Positions 1 to 13,619 of a DNA stretch of 64,000 nt are shown here, piece after piece. Each line of letters begins with the position of its first letter. The first letter of the stretch is position 1. The notes under the pieces were generated by a model. It had not been told where the DNA came from, made no database searches, and saw nothing but the letters and a program-made list of their open reading frames with translations. Source of the stretch: Sipunculus nudus (Eukaryota; Annelida; Sipuncula; Golfingiida; Sipunculidae); NCBI GenBank assembly GCA_026874595.1, contig CM049306.1:38226019-38290018 (forward strand). The letters are read 5' to 3'. The translations under genes were made by a program, and so were the position numbers.

Positions 1-125
1 ACGGCAATGGTAGATGTTTTCATTACAGTTATACTAATATAGTATTAAAGGATTATTTATTTTCAGGTATAGATTTTGAAGTTAGAAATTTTGTGAGTCT
101 GATGAAGATTAATCCTCATTCGATT

Positions 126-168
<43 letters not shown>

Positions 169-850
169 CCCATAGAGATGTATGAATAGCCATGCTGGTT
201 CTTTGTATAAAAAGATAGAACATAAATACACCGGAAAGTCCCAAACGGAGTGAACCTACCTTTCTGTGAATTCATGTACTAATTTTCCTTAAAGTCTTGT
301 GTCCCATTTGTTCCTCATGCATGCAGACAGATAAAAGGAATCTTAAAATTCCCTGTAAACCTAAGAACATTTCCCCCATTATATGTTCTGTACCATGCAG
401 TATATAAACTCAATATAATGCCAATGTCATACCGTGATCCTTGGCTTCTATCTTTGGCTTCTAAAAATATTTTGATATAACATAACTTAGACAATACCCG
501 AACTGAACTTCTTATACTGTAATCATAAATTAGTATAGCGTAGCCTATACTATATAGAAGGTAACAACTATAATAAAGCACTGTTCCTTATAATGTATCA
601 ACCAGTTTCTTTGTATAGAAGCTTAAAACCAAAACCAATACTGCCTTTATTATATTTCTATATTTAAGAACAATGGTATATAGTATGTGTACAACAACAG
701 TGGCACTAACTTTTCACAAATATATGTCCATCATCTATCTTGATAATGCTATAATGAATGTCTTGGTTGATATTGTTTGAACGTGAAGGGTTTCTCAATA
801 TATTTATTCTTGATTTGATATATAGCTTTGAATAGAGTATTTAGAAGTAA

Positions 851-1100
851 AATATATAGCCCGCGAAACAGCACAGCACTCACGGTGCATGATCATGAAT
901 CGGCTGTACTATTTTTATTAATTATTTTTTTTTTAATTTTAAAGTTATAATCCGAGTTCAGTCATGCATGCATGGGTATATTTAAAATACCGTATAGCTT
1001 AAAATAGTCTTATATATAGTTTATTACCTGCGAAACATCATTGGCGTTCCTGGTAGTCATGAATCGGCAGAACTATTTTTTAAAATTATTTTGAAGTAAC
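851..1100. repeat. Diverged tandem duplication, period about 164 bp
   Basis: CATGAATCGGC followed by ACTATTTTT occurs near 894 and again near 1058. GCGAAACA lies upstream in both copies. The copies differ by several substitutions and gaps. Confidence 0.55.
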
Positions 1101-1985
1101 AATACAAGTCCTTCCACGGGTATACTGCCGCATGATGACGTGTGGAGGGTTTTATTTCAATAGTCTTGATTTAGGTCAAGTGTGTGTATTGTATCGTATA
1201 TACCGCCTTGTGGCTATCACGTATCCTCTGATTGTACCATAAAAGGGTTCTTAAACGTGTCACATGAGGACTAAATACATAAATTGCCTCTCTACTGTTT
1301 TGTTCACGGGGTACGCAATACATTTATTGTTCTGGTGGCGACGTGTGACAATGTTACACGTATTGCCTATAATTGCACACACAACACAGAACCATATCCT
1401 CCGAGACAACTGTTCCTTTTATCTAATGTTAATATGACTCGCTACAAACTCTGTTCCATTAACTATTAATATCCTGGGACCGTCCTATTAGCGATTATTG
1501 ATTTACAAGGGCACGTTATAAAATGAAATATGGGGGATAGGTATCCTGTTATATATCGTGGGGTAACAATGACTAAGAACCGGAATTCTTAAAATTGGTA
1601 AAAAATGTCGCCCGTTGAGGATTATTAAAGATATTTCGGTGAATCAGAAGAAAACGGTACATTATTTCAAATTCGCCGAGACATTGCTGATGATAAAAGA
1701 TCCTAATGATGGAATTGATTCAATGAATAAATAATTCAGTAGTCATTATTTGATTATTTGCGTCAAGTGAGATTCAACTATCTTTTGACGTCTTGATTTC
1801 TTCACTTAAAGCTTATTTTAACAACGATCGTAGAAGGCTGAGTTATATCGATGGTGTCCTGTATTGAGTGACTCATCTTGTTTTAAAAAAAACATTAATA
1901 TTGAAGCCACGGCCAGTCACATTTTACTTAAAATGACTTCATGTGCTGAACCGGATGGAAGGTAAGTCGTCTTTGTACAGAAATA

Positions 1986-2043
<58 letters not shown>

Positions 2044-2368
2044 TATATATACATTATGTACAAGTTCAGTTTGCCCCTGCATGATGTTATGATTTTCAAA
2101 TTCCAGATCACTGAAAGCCTATAGATATATCTGCATGATTTTGTCATTGTTTTCATGTTACCAAGCTACCTTTCGAAAAATTCTGCACAGCTGTGGAAGT
2201 TTTCAACATATTTGTATATTTGGGAATTTAAAGTTTAAAATCATTCAGTGTATATACTCAATGTATATATTACGCCATATCTATAAATGCAAATGCGACC
2301 GATATTAACAAAAGGGAAATTTGGCGGGGAAAAAAAGACCCATGGGTCAGCTAACAGCCTTTCCCAAA

Positions 2369-2371
<3 letters not shown>

Positions 2372-2456
<85 letters not shown>
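2372..2456. repeat. (TA)n microsatellite, about 85 bp
   Basis: Uninterrupted alternating T/A. Open frames over it on both strands are artefacts of the repeat. Confidence 0.98.
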
Positions 2457-2459
<3 letters not shown>

Positions 2460-3130
2460 AAAATGTTGCATATTTTATGTTTCTCAATTAAGAAATTTCA
2501 CTGATAGAATTTGAACTTTTGAGCACATGGGCAAAAAACAATACGAATTCACTGATGAAATTTACAACAGGTCGATCTTCTCAGAGCACATTGTGTCAAT
2601 GGAATAAAGATTATAATGCCATAATATTTGAAAATAAAGTGTTGATTATTTTGAATCTGAGTAAGATAGGGATACGTATGAGATCGGATGTCCTACCGGT
2701 TTCATTACGCGGCATGGGTTAACAGTTTATTGATTCTTAAACAAAAGGCACATTAGTGACTGCCGTTCAGAAAAGGAGAAACTTCCTTTGAAATGTATAT
2801 TGCTCTAGGTGATATTTATTATGTGAGAATTTGAAACGAATGTATTATCAGGGTCGAACTGAGTGCATGTGATGAATATCTCCTGTGTTTTTGTTTATCC
2901 CTTTATCCTAGACTAAGTATAACTATGTGAAACAAAGAATCGTTTATGACTTAAACGTACATCGGCTCATTCAAGTTTTAAATTTATGCATAATTACTCG
3001 TGATGTTTCAGAAAGTGTATATCTTTTTTACATTATATCTGCCTTTTTAATCAATTAAACAGAATATTCATGTTAATGCATGCACATTTGTGTCAATTGA
3101 CAAGTTATGGATTATAAATGCATGTGCACA

Positions 3131-3335
3131 TGGGCGGATCAATGCAGGATTTAGCAAAAGGAGGGGTGAAACCCAAGAGGGAGGACTAATGACTAAAGAA
3201 AATGTCCCCAGGTCCCGAAAAGGAGGTGTCAAGGCGCCAAAAATTGGTCTGAAACCCTTCAAAAAGGTTGCGGCGACTGAAAAAAAGAGGGGGGGGGGGG
3301 GGTCCCCCGCAACCAATACCTGCATGGATCAGCTT
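3131..3335. mobile_element. Small MITE-like element with imperfect terminal inverted repeats
   Basis: GGCGGATCAATGCAGGA at the left pairs imperfectly with the complement of ACCTGCATGGATCAGC at the right. The interior is purine-rich with a G12-14 run near 3290 next to CCCCC. Open frames on both strands across it are non-coding by appearance. Family not identified. Confidence 0.45.
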
Positions 3336-3496
3336 CTTCATGGTACATACATAAATGCATATCCCTACCTACGTATTTACATCTATATGCGTGTGTGTGT
3401 GTGTGTAACAATCAGTTTCGTCATGGTGATTCTAAATTTTGTCAAGTTATAATGCTCATTTAACGACATACCTGAAAGCTTGCTCATGCATCGCAG

Positions 3497-3880
3497 TTAT
3501 CACCCCGATGTGTCCCGATGTCACTCCGATGTCAGATATGTATCTCGGTGTCATCCCGAATCCTGATGTGTCAACGTAGTTTTCCCGATGTAACCCGATC
3601 ATAAAGCCGATGTCAGATCGGGACACATCGGGGACGATAGCGGCGACGTGTGACCCATGTCTTAAGGCTGGCTCAAATATCGCCGATGTCATTGACGATG
3701 TGTCGCGATGTCACCCGATGTGTCGCAGTGTCACGCTGATCTATAAAAAATTGAACATGTTAAAAATGTCCCGTTGTCTCCACCATCTTCTCCACTGCCC
3801 GATGTGTCCCGGTGTTTTCCCGATGTTAAGCCTATGTCAGATCGGAACACATCTGGGACGGTATACCGTCGATGTGTAAG
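3497..3880. repeat. CGATGT-rich minisatellite with two diverged larger copies
   Basis: Short words of the form CCGATGTCA/CCCGATGTGT recur with a roughly 10-12 base rhythm. Two larger related copies are visible (about 3549-3670 and 3795-3890), each containing TCAGATCGG(G/A)ACACAT and ending CTTGTCTTA or CATGTCTTA. Confidence 0.6.
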
Positions 3881-3889
3881 CCTTGTCTT

Positions 3890-6800
3890 AATCAAGCATT
3901 ATTATAAATGCGACACTAAACATTACTGGTAGTTGGCTTGTCAAAAGAAATGAGTCATTTTACGTGAGATAATGATCCAGAATGGCGCCTTATCGTTTCG
4001 GTTGAAGTGAGTGCTTGAGGACAAGCAGATCGTGTAATCCATGTTTAATATAGGCCGATAATGGCCAAGGTTCACACAAAGCTTTGTAGTCAGAGCCGGT
4101 CGATATGGTATTAAACACTCCATGTTTTATTAAGGCCGTAACACCTAAGTCTCCATCGACCTGTCTATTTCATCATCAGACTCTTTTTGATCACCTGGAG
4201 AAATCGAACAAACCTCTTTGCCAAGGAAGAACCAACAAGAAAACTTACTGCTTTTATCCTGGAAAAAAATATCCTTTTTGCACAGAAAAGACATCTATAT
4301 TAAATTTTAAAATGGGACATGAACATTTGAGAAAACTTTTATTGATGAATTAAATACATAAAATATTATTATATTTTTTATACTTTAATAAAGTAATCAA
4401 GATTTAGATAATTCAATAAAGAGGAAAATATCTATCATAACGCATATATATATATATATATATATATTAACCTGTCAATATTAAGTGTTGATGTATGGAT
4501 CCTATCTTCCTTCAGGCATTGCTTTTCTGGTTTTGTTTATCAGAATATAAAGCTAAGAATACAGACGTTCTTTGTTTGTTGTCTGCTTCTCAAAGAATAC
4601 ATTTTTAAATTGGTATATTCTTTGGTGTGTTTAAAAAATAAAGGGACTTTAAGCAGTGTACAAAAGGGAAAGCGCAGATGTTAGGTATATTCTTAAAATA
4701 GCTTGCATTTAATGCGGGGATCGCACCATATACTGCGTTATCTCTGAAAATGTGATACCAAATCTATTGAACAGGGATCGGTTCCCCACCGTCCCCACCG
4801 TCAGCAATTGTCTGACAACTTCGACACATTATCGTTCATATTTACATATGTGGTTTCTACAGTTTTTATAGAGTGGTTGAATTGTCAGACCATGCATATA
4901 TAGTCTGACCATCTATAAATCTCATATTATAATTTGCGGACGAACAGATCCATAGAGAATTCCTAGGCATTTGCCCTGAAAAAATATCCAATGGCAAACT
5001 CATTCTGCAGATAGATTCCCTTGAGACTGTCCTTGAGTACTTTTCCCTCGAATTTCCCTGCCCTTTTAAATCCTGAAATATTCGAAACCACTCATGAGGC
5101 TACCATTTGCGTTCAGACTAAAATCCGGACGTCGCATGACGGAATTTAGGGTACACCTCCAAGAATTCTTCAATCACTGTGTTAAATTCGCCAATGATCA
5201 GCTGATGAGTAGTCAGTCCACATCACATGATACATCATTGCCATATATAGGTTTACAATTTATGGGTCAGTCTAATATCCGTTTTAACGATTTATGCTTA
5301 CATATTGTTATGATTTATTGTATCCGTATTTGCCGATATTCTGTTTATTCAGGTTCCTTTGAATTAGGTGTCCTATCATTTTGGAATGACCCTGACCTTT
5401 GGGCTTTGCACAACGTCCATCTATCCATTATCTGTCATTCTGACATCCATAAATCACCATCCGTTTTATGCTTTCTTCAGCAATGGCCAACTAGATACCG
5501 CAGACTTGAGCACCTTTCTAGGCAGTTTTTTACCCAATAACTTATGTTGAGGAACCTACAGTTTACTTATTTGTAAGTGAAACATTACCGCAATAGACAC
5601 CTGTTAGCTCTTTAAATCTCTCAGATTTTGAAATTTTGCATTTGAATATAGACATGAGTTTGGGGATTAAGCCGACTAAAATAGGAGTTATGAACTTCAC
5701 TGTAAGTCTGACATTTACTTTTTTACGGGTTCATTTTCACCAATCCAGTTTAGCGAAATATACAAAACATTTAATTTCTCAATAATTGTCCTAAGGGTTG
5801 TCCTGTAATCTCGGAAAATACTTCTTCGGGTGCTCATGAGTATAATAATTTTTTTCAAGTTGGTGCATATATTATTGATACTTAAAACAATCTGAGTAAT
5901 GTAACTCAGCAATGAATGGAGAGATTTTAATATATGGATCGGTGCAACATTAGTGATTACACTGAGAGGTCAAAGGTCAGCTCCACGAAAGTAGTTCTGC
6001 TGGATGACCTGAAGTAACATTATATATTGTGTGAGACTTGTGGCGCCATCTACTATTCTTGGTTATATCTAATATTTGCGGGTCCATGCATTGGTCATAA
6101 GAAGTAGCCTTTTCGAAATGGACTCATGGTCTTGACTCTGGAAGAATAGATTTCTCATGAATGCCTCCATGTTTTGTAGTGAAGTGTGGTTGCAAAAATG
6201 TCTTGAGTAGCTTTCTTATCACGGAACTCGTCTTTACTGGGAATCCCGTTTAAATAGAATTGTTCAACAATTTATATAAATGTATTTTTTTATGTGATAG
6301 ACCTATATATAGATCTTGGATAGTTCCTTCCATTTCGCAAGAAACATTGCGCCACCTATAATTATTTTCTTGGAACAGGTAAATGTTCTGGAATTTCTTA
6401 ATGTGTGTTTTTTTAACTCCTTTATTGATTTAAGTTTTGTATTGCCCAAGATATATGATGGTTACATACTCAATTTAAATTTCTCTAATTTCTCAGGAAA
6501 AGCTAAATGGGTCTTATATGATTTGGCGCGCAATTAATGGAATAACTGCACCTGTCATAAATTACTTTCTAGCATGTATAAAAGCAAATACAAGAGTTAT
6601 TTATCCATTTATGTGTCTGTTTGCGATGTCTACAAATAAAAAGTGATCATACAAATAACTTGATTGCACTGAAATAATGATTCTTTTTATCTAATTGATT
6701 GGAATATTAGATATCACGGATTACAGATTCATCAAACTTTTTAAAAAATATCAGAAAAAAAATTCAGAACAAAAATCTATAAAACTATAGAAAGGACGAA

Positions 6801-6900
6801 GCATTAATTCTACACTATCTAGAGATGGTCAGTTTATCCAGTACAAAGAGACAGAGATCGTCAGCGTGGCCAGTTGTATCCAAGAGAGAAGAATATTTGG
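3890..6900. other. Intergenic sequence, no gene recognised
   Basis: A 148-codon open frame at 5094-5540 (+) has no recognisable domain, lacks splice or codon-use support, and is best treated as chance. A (TA)n tract lies at 4443-4468. Two CTCF-like motifs lie at 6041-6051 and 6349-6358 (minus strand). Confidence 0.55.
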
Positions 6901-8720
6901 GCAGGAGGGATTCTGAAGATACGATAAACTGTATCCCAGAGAGCTGACCTGGTGATCAGCTATAGCGAGGTCACGTGACATTTATCCAAAGGTACATTAC
7001 TATAGCATCCCCAGTCATGTCGAGCAAGGAGCGCATCCTTCCTCGACAAATATCTCATTGATTTGTTAAATCTTGCCCGGAAAGACTTGTGTTAATTGAT
7101 AGCCTGTGCGTTTGTAGCCGGCCAAGAGCCTCTCTGCTCTCCCTCAGGGCATCAATTTCCTAACCAGCTCCGACTGAAAGCTTTCTAGCACGAGCCAGCT
7201 TCGGCCACCGTGAAAGCGGCAGTCGCTTGATGGTTCAAGCCCGCTGAAGCGTGGATGTCAGGGGCTGAGAGGCTGGGCTGGTGCTGCACGGAATATGAAT
7301 CGAGGATACACAAGCAATTTGTCTGCAGCTCACTGCCAGACAAAATGTGTCTCCACTTATACAACGCACATTAAATCAAGTCAATTTAAACAAAAGGAAA
7401 TTTGTCATTGCGAGGCTTAAATGTGACAACATTAAACTAAACAATTAAATTAACCAAAAGATATTTTCGTTATTCGAAGCGTCCTCGCTCAAGTGATATC
7501 AGGTGGCTTGCACATTATATTCAACAGTTTTCTTTGTGGATTATTATTCTTACATGGGAAGACCTATTATTAGCACTAACTTTTGGAAACTGATGTTGGA
7601 ACATTCTGAAAAAAGAACTTACGTGAAGATTAAATCACAATAAAAGAAAGAAAGAAAGAAAGGAATTTAATATGAGTGATTCCTATGTTTATGTAAAAGG
7701 AAGCCAAAGCTTATTTTGGAACCAATTAACCTTGTTTTCATTCAGATGCCAAAAGTCAAGCATAACTTTGGAAATCGATCGACAGCAAAAAAATGTATAA
7801 TAAGCATTTATAGATTAAATATTTTACCTTAAAATTTCATGTCAAATGTTTAGATTTAAAGGAACTAATTTTATTGTTTTCTATATCCTGGTGTTTAAGT
7901 CATCAGTGTTCTAAGAGTTCTTATACTTGTATGTCGGAGAATGGAGCGCATTATTTTGCTCATCGTCTTTGAGCTTTTAAGTCTAATCCTTGGCTACCAA
8001 TACCTTAAGGAAGGGCTTTACAAGCGTTTGATTTGATTACAAAAGCATTAATTACATAGGAGAAAGCTGCTTTTGTATGCCTGCAATAACCAACCCCTCG
8101 AGCGTCTTATAGTACCAATCTTGATTAGCCGTATTATTTTATACCCACAAGAGGAAAATAAGCCTTTATGATCATGAAGAGCCATTTGATCATACGACTG
8201 GAACTTAATAGATTAAACAGGATTACTTCATGAAATAATCAAAATATCGAGAGGCGTGTGATCAGCAATAGCGCAATTAGTCGGGGAGGTAATTTGCCTG
8301 ACAAACAGGTAGGAACAAATGCGTGAACATATGGACTGGTGGGGATGCTCAAAGCGACACCCAGCTGAGGAGTGTAAGACTACAGTCACGCGAATCTATA
8401 ACACCTTTAATGATATTATGAGTAAGCGTCACTTCAATGAACGCCAGGCGTCACACCTCTTTAGTTAATTTCCTGCCCAGTTGTGGCTTCTCTGGCCGAA
8501 GGTGTTTAATCAGAGCGAAGTGTTAGTTCAATATTGTACAGGTAAACTCACCTGCTGAATGGGTGCGGCATTTGCTGTCATTTGCAGGCTCTCGCGCATG
8601 CCGGTTTTGTTGTGATAAACGTGTCTTTTTTTTGCGTCTTATTGTTCTGGCAATTTCATAATTAGGAACAGATGTAACATAATTAAGGTTTTTGAAGCTT
8701 GTGTACAAGATACCGCTTTT
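6900..8720. promoter_or_regulatory. Compositionally balanced intergenic islands (candidate conserved non-coding elements)
   Basis: Compared with the flanks, 6940-7400 and 8080-8520 have balanced base content, few simple repeats and scattered homeodomain-type words such as GATTAGCC and CAATTAGTC. No open frame looks coding. Such islands around a developmental homeobox gene are often long-range enhancers; here that is inference from composition alone. Confidence 0.3.
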
Positions 8721-8894
8721 TTTTAACATTGCATGATTGAAGTGAGCTATGAGGTGAGCATTATTTTATCCTCGATTTAGAATTCTATCTAAGGCTTTAT
8801 TAATAATCCGATCATTAAAACAGGTATTGATTTATACATTTTAATCTATACCTTAACAAAACAAAAGAGTAACAAGAATAATCAACCCTTTGAT

Positions 8895-8998
8895 GTAGGA
8901 CTCGATTCCGGTCTCGAGTTCACTTTTTAGGGACCCGGACTCAGAGTTGGACTCGAGAGTACTGGAGTCGGACTTGTGCTCGGACTCGGAAGTAATTA
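8895..8998. repeat. GGACTCG-type short repeat cluster
   Basis: The words GGACTCG, GACTCGAG, GGAGTCGGAC and CGGACTCGGA recur within about 100 bases. A related cluster on the other strand lies at about 39215-39310 (TTCGAGTCC, CGAGTCCGAC). Confidence 0.5.
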
Positions 8999-9229
8999 GC
9001 ACTCGATAAATCAGGCCGTGGCCACCTACAGTGCAGTGTAAGGAAAGCTCTTTCAAATGTTATGAAGCGTTACATACAAGTGCGGAATAATACTAACAGG
9101 AAATAACAAAATTGGCTATATAAACCAAGCTTTGGCTCTGCATATATTTAATGATAATCTCAAATTCCCCTGCCGAATTTAATCTGGGAATTGTATTGCA
9201 CTCGGTCTTGGACTCACGTGTATACTTCT

Positions 9230-9810
9230 TTCAGAAAACACAACCATATTTGTCCTGTTTATCCTTTTTCCACCAAATACGACCAGGTTTGTCCTGTTTA
9301 TCATTCTTTAACCAAACACGGCTATATATTTCGTATTTTCGGCCATGTTTGTCTTGTTTATCCCATTTTCTCCGACACCCCTCATGTTAGACCCTCTTCC
9401 TCTATACACACATTGCTATCTCTTTCCTTGTACCCTCAAGATCATGTATATGTCCTTCATCTGCATAAGCAACTGTGTATATCCATCTCCTAGCTTCTTA
9501 TCCTGGCTAACTCTCACGTTCTTTCTTCTATTATGTCACGCACAGACAGGTTTTTTCTTCTGAACCATCTTTTTCCTTTAACACCATGTTTGTCCATCCT
9601 GCTTCGTCTTCGAACAGAACACTGTTCTTCCATCTTCCTGCACATACACAAACACAAGCGCACACACTCACACGCCGCGTTTTCCCTTTGTTTTCTCACA
9701 TCATATATGTCTGTCCTCATCTTGAAAAAAAAAAACAATTTATTTATCCGTTACCACTTGTCGCCTTCACGTTCAACTTTTTTTACAAACAGAACATCGT
9801 AATCTTACCT
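9230..9810 (+). repeat. Diverged left flank of the 31-bp array
   Basis: Pyrimidine-rich sequence has old, irregular units: TTTGTCCTGTTTATC at about 9249 and 9290, and TTTGTCTTGTTTATCC at about 9348. They resemble the ATCCTGTGTATCC core. An ATG at 9586 opens a frame that runs without a stop into the array. The same composition fades out on the right between 14770 and about 15000. It looks like the ancestral or decayed edge of the array. Confidence 0.6.
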
Positions 9811-12800
9811 CCTCTTCAATCACATCCTGTGTATCCTTCTTCCTCTTCACACACATCCTGTGTATGCTTCTTCCTTTTCACACACATCCTCTGTATTCTT
9901 CTTCCTCTTCACACACATCCTGTGAAACCTTCTTCCTTTTCACACACATCCTGTGTATCCTTCTTCCTTTTCACACACATCCTGTGTATCCTTCTTCCTT
10001 TTCACACACATCCTCTGTACTCTTCTTCCTCTTCACACACAGTCTGTGTATCCTTTTTCCTGTTCACACAAATCCTGTGTCTCCTTGTTCCTCTTCACAC
10101 ACATCCTGTGTGTAAAGGCTTCACACACATCCTGTGTATCCTTATTCCTCCTCACACACTGTCTGTGTATCCTTCTTCCTGTTCACACACATCCTGTATT
10201 TCCTTCTTCCTCTTCACACATATCCTTATACCTCCTTCCTCTTCACACACATCCTGTGTATCCTTCTTCCTCTTCACACACATCCTGTGTATCCGTCTCC
10301 CTCTCCTTACACACATCCTGTGTATCCGTCTTCCTCTTCACACACATCCTGTGTATCCTTCTTCCTCTTCACACATATCCTGTGTACCCGTCTTCCTCTT
10401 CACACACATCCTGTGTATCCGTCTTCCGATCACACACATCCTGTGTATCCGTCTTCCTCTTCACACACATCCTGTGTATCTTCACACACATCCTGTGTAT
10501 CTTAACACATATCCTGGGTATCCGTCTTCCTCTTCACACACATCCTGTGTATCCTCCTTCCTCTTCACACACATCCTGTGTATCCTTCTCCCTCTTCACA
10601 CACATCCTGTGTATCCGTCTTCCTCTTTACACACATCCTGTGTATCCTTCTTCCTCTTCACACACTGTCTGTGTATCCTCCTTCCTCTTCACACACATCC
10701 TGTGTATGCTTCTTCCTCCTCACACACATCCTGTGTATCTGTCTTCCTCTTTACACACATCCTGTGTATCCTCCTTCCTCTTCACACACTGTCTTTGTAT
10801 CCTCCTTCCTCTTCACACACATCCTGTGTATCCTTCTTCCTTTTCACACACATCCTGTGTATCCTTCTTCCTTTTCACACACATCCTGTGTATCCTTCTT
10901 CCTTTTCACACACATCCTCTGTACTCTTCTTCCTCTTCACACACAGTCTGTGTATCCTTTTCCTGTTCACACAAATCCTGTGTCTCCTTGTTCCTCTTCA
11001 CACACATCCTGTGTATCTTAACACATATCCTGGGTATCCGTCTTCCTCTTCACACACATCCTGTGTATCCTCCTTCCTCTTCACACACATCCTGTGTATC
11101 CTTCTCCCTCTTCACACACTGTCTTTGTATCCTCCTTCCTCTTCACACACATCCTGTGTATCCTTCTTCCTTTTCGCACACATCCTGTGTATCCTTCTTC
11201 CTCTTTACACACATCCTGTGTATCCTTCTTCCTTTTCACACTAATCCTCTGTACTCTTCTTCCTCTTCACACACAGTCTGTGTATCCTTTTTCCTGTTCA
11301 CACAAATCCTGTGTATCCTTATTCCTCCTCACACACTGTCTGTGTATCCTTCTTCCTGTTCACACACATCCTGTATTTCCTTCTTCCTCTTCACACATAT
11401 CCTTATACCTCCTTCCTCTTCACACACATCCTGTGTATCCTTCTTCCTCTTCACACACATCCTGTGTATCCGTCTCCCTCTCCTTACACACAGCCTGTGT
11501 ATCCGTCTTCCTCTTCACACACATCCTGTGTATCCTTCTTCCTCTTTACACACATCCTGTGTACCCGTCTTCCTCTTCACACACATCCTGTGTATCCGTC
11601 TTCCGATCACACACATCCTGTGTATCCGTCTTCCTCATCACACACATCCTGTGTATCTTCACACACATCCTGTGTATCTTAACACATATCCTGGGTATCC
11701 GTCTTCCTCTTCACACACATCCTGTGTATCCTCCTTCCTCTTCACACACATCCTGTGTATCCTTCTCCCTCTTCACACACATCCTGTGTATCCGTCTTCC
11801 TCTTTACACACATCCTGTGTATCCTTCTTCCTCTTCACACACTGTCTGTGTATCCTCCTTCCTCTTCACACACATCCTGTGTATCCTTCTTCCTCTTCAC
11901 ACACATCCTGTGTATCTGTCTTCCTCTTTACACACATCCTGTGTATCCTCCTTCCTCTTCACACACTGTCTTTGTATCCTCCTTCCTCTTCACACACATC
12001 CTGTGTATCCTTCTTCCTTTTCACACACATCCTGTGTATCCTTCTTCCTCTTCACACACATCCTGTGTATCCTTCTCCCTCTTCACACATATCCTTATAC
12101 CTCCTTCCTCTTCACACACATCCTATGTATCATTCTTCCTCTTCACACACATCCTGTGTATCCGTCTCCCTCTCCTTACACACATCCTGTGTATCCGTCT
12201 TCCTCTTCACACACATCCTGTTTATCCTTCTTCCTCTTCACACACATCCTGTGTACCCGTCTTCCTCTTCACACACATCCTGTGTATCCGTCTTCCGATC
12301 ACACACATCCTGTGTATTCGTCTTCCTCTTCACACACATCCTGTGTATCTTCACACACATCATGTGTATCTTAACACATATCCTGGGTATCCGTCTTCCT
12401 CTTCACACACATCCTGTGTATCCTCCTTCCTCTTCACACACATCCTGTGTATCCTTCTCCCTCTTCACACACATCCTGTGTATCCGTCTTCCTCTTTACA
12501 CACATCCTGTGTATCCTTCTTCCTCTTCACACACTGTCTGTGTATCCTCCTTCCTCTTCACACACATCCTGTGTATCCTTCTTCCTCTTCACACACATCC
12601 TGTGTATCTGTCTTCCTCTTTACACACATCCTGTGTATCCTCCTTCCTCTTCACACACTGTCTTTGTATCCTCCTTCCTCTTCACACACGTCCTGTGTAT
12701 CCTTCTTCCTTTTCGCACACATCCTGTGTATCCTTCTTCCTCTTTACACACATCCTGTGTATCCTTCTTCCTTTTCACACTAATCCTCTGTACTCTTCTT

Positions 12801-13440
12801 CCTCTTCACACACAGTCTGTGTATCCTTTTTCCTGTTCACACAAATCCTGTGTCTCCTTGTTCCTCTTCACACACATCCTGTGTGTAAAGGCTTCACACA
12901 CATCCTGTGTATCCTTATTCCTCCTCACACACTAACTGTGTATCCTTCTTCCTGTTCACACACATCCTGTGTATCCTCCTTTCTCTTCACACACATCCTG
13001 TGTATCCTTCTTCCTCTTCACACACATCCTGTGTATCCGTCTTCCTCTTCACACACATCCTGTGTATCCGTCTTCCTCTTCACACACATCCTGTGTATCC
13101 TTCTTCCTCTTCACACACATCCTGTGTACCCGTCTTCCTCTTCACACACATCCTGTGTATCTTCACACACATCCTGTGTATCTTAACACATATCCTGGGT
13201 ATCCGTCTTCCTCTTCACACACATCCTGTGTATCTTAACACATATCCTGGGTATCCGTCTTCCTCTTCACACACATCCTGTGTATCCTCCTTCCTCTTCA
13301 CACACATCCTGTGTACCCTTCTTCCTCTTCACACACATCCTGTGTATCCGTCTTCCTCTTTACATACATCCTGTGTATCCGTCTTCCTCTTCACACACAT
13401 CCTGTGTATCTTCAGACACATCCTATGTATCCTCCTTTCT
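9811..13440 (+). repeat. Array block A: CACACACATCCTGTGTATCC-type units with higher-order duplications
   Basis: Block A uses the variant with CACACACATCCTGTGTATCC. Rare variants recur at large spacings, showing segmental amplification. TAACACATATCCTGGG occurs at 10503, 11019, 11680, 12372, 13184 and 13236. A GTGTGTAAAGGC interruption occurs near 10114 and again near 12887. The main higher-order spacings are about 1,177 and 692 bp. Confidence 0.9.
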
Positions 13441-13619
13441 ATGTAACACATCCTGGGTATCCTTTCTTAGCACACATAACGTTTTTCCGTCTTCCTCACA
13501 TACATATCTTCCTATGTATCCTTCTTGCTCTTCAAACACATCTTGTGTATCCTTCTTCCTCTTCACCCACATCCTGTGTATCCTTCTTCCTTTTCACCCA
13601 CACCCTGTGTATCCTTCTT

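Larger units (their letters stand above)
1..3100. other. AT-rich intergenic sequence, no gene seen
   Basis: The stretch holds (TA)n tracts at 133-166, 1992-2039 and 2372-2456, and a diverged tandem duplication at 851-1100. The short open frames have no recognisable domain and most cover the (TA)n runs, which translate as Tyr-Ile repeats. I see no gene in it. Confidence 0.7.

Noticed and set aside
2241-2514. Tyr-Ile repeat 'proteins' on both strands (also at 26.5, 44.4, 46.8, 48.6, 53.8, 60.8 and 63.7 kb)
   Set aside because: They are translations of (TA)n microsatellites, open on both strands.
3068-3452. Pro-rich and Lys/Gly-rich frames on opposite strands
   Set aside because: Both cover a G-run-containing MITE-like repeat; open frames result from low-complexity sequence.
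5094-5540. 148-codon ATG frame as a gene or exon
   Set aside because: No recognisable domain or clear splice signals, and composition is like its surroundings.
9953-13186. A 1,077-codon open frame as an ordinary protein gene
   Set aside because: It opens at GTG inside the 31-bp array, the other two frames are equally open, and no unique sequence, domain or splice signal supports it. Kept as a finding about the array, not called as a CDS.
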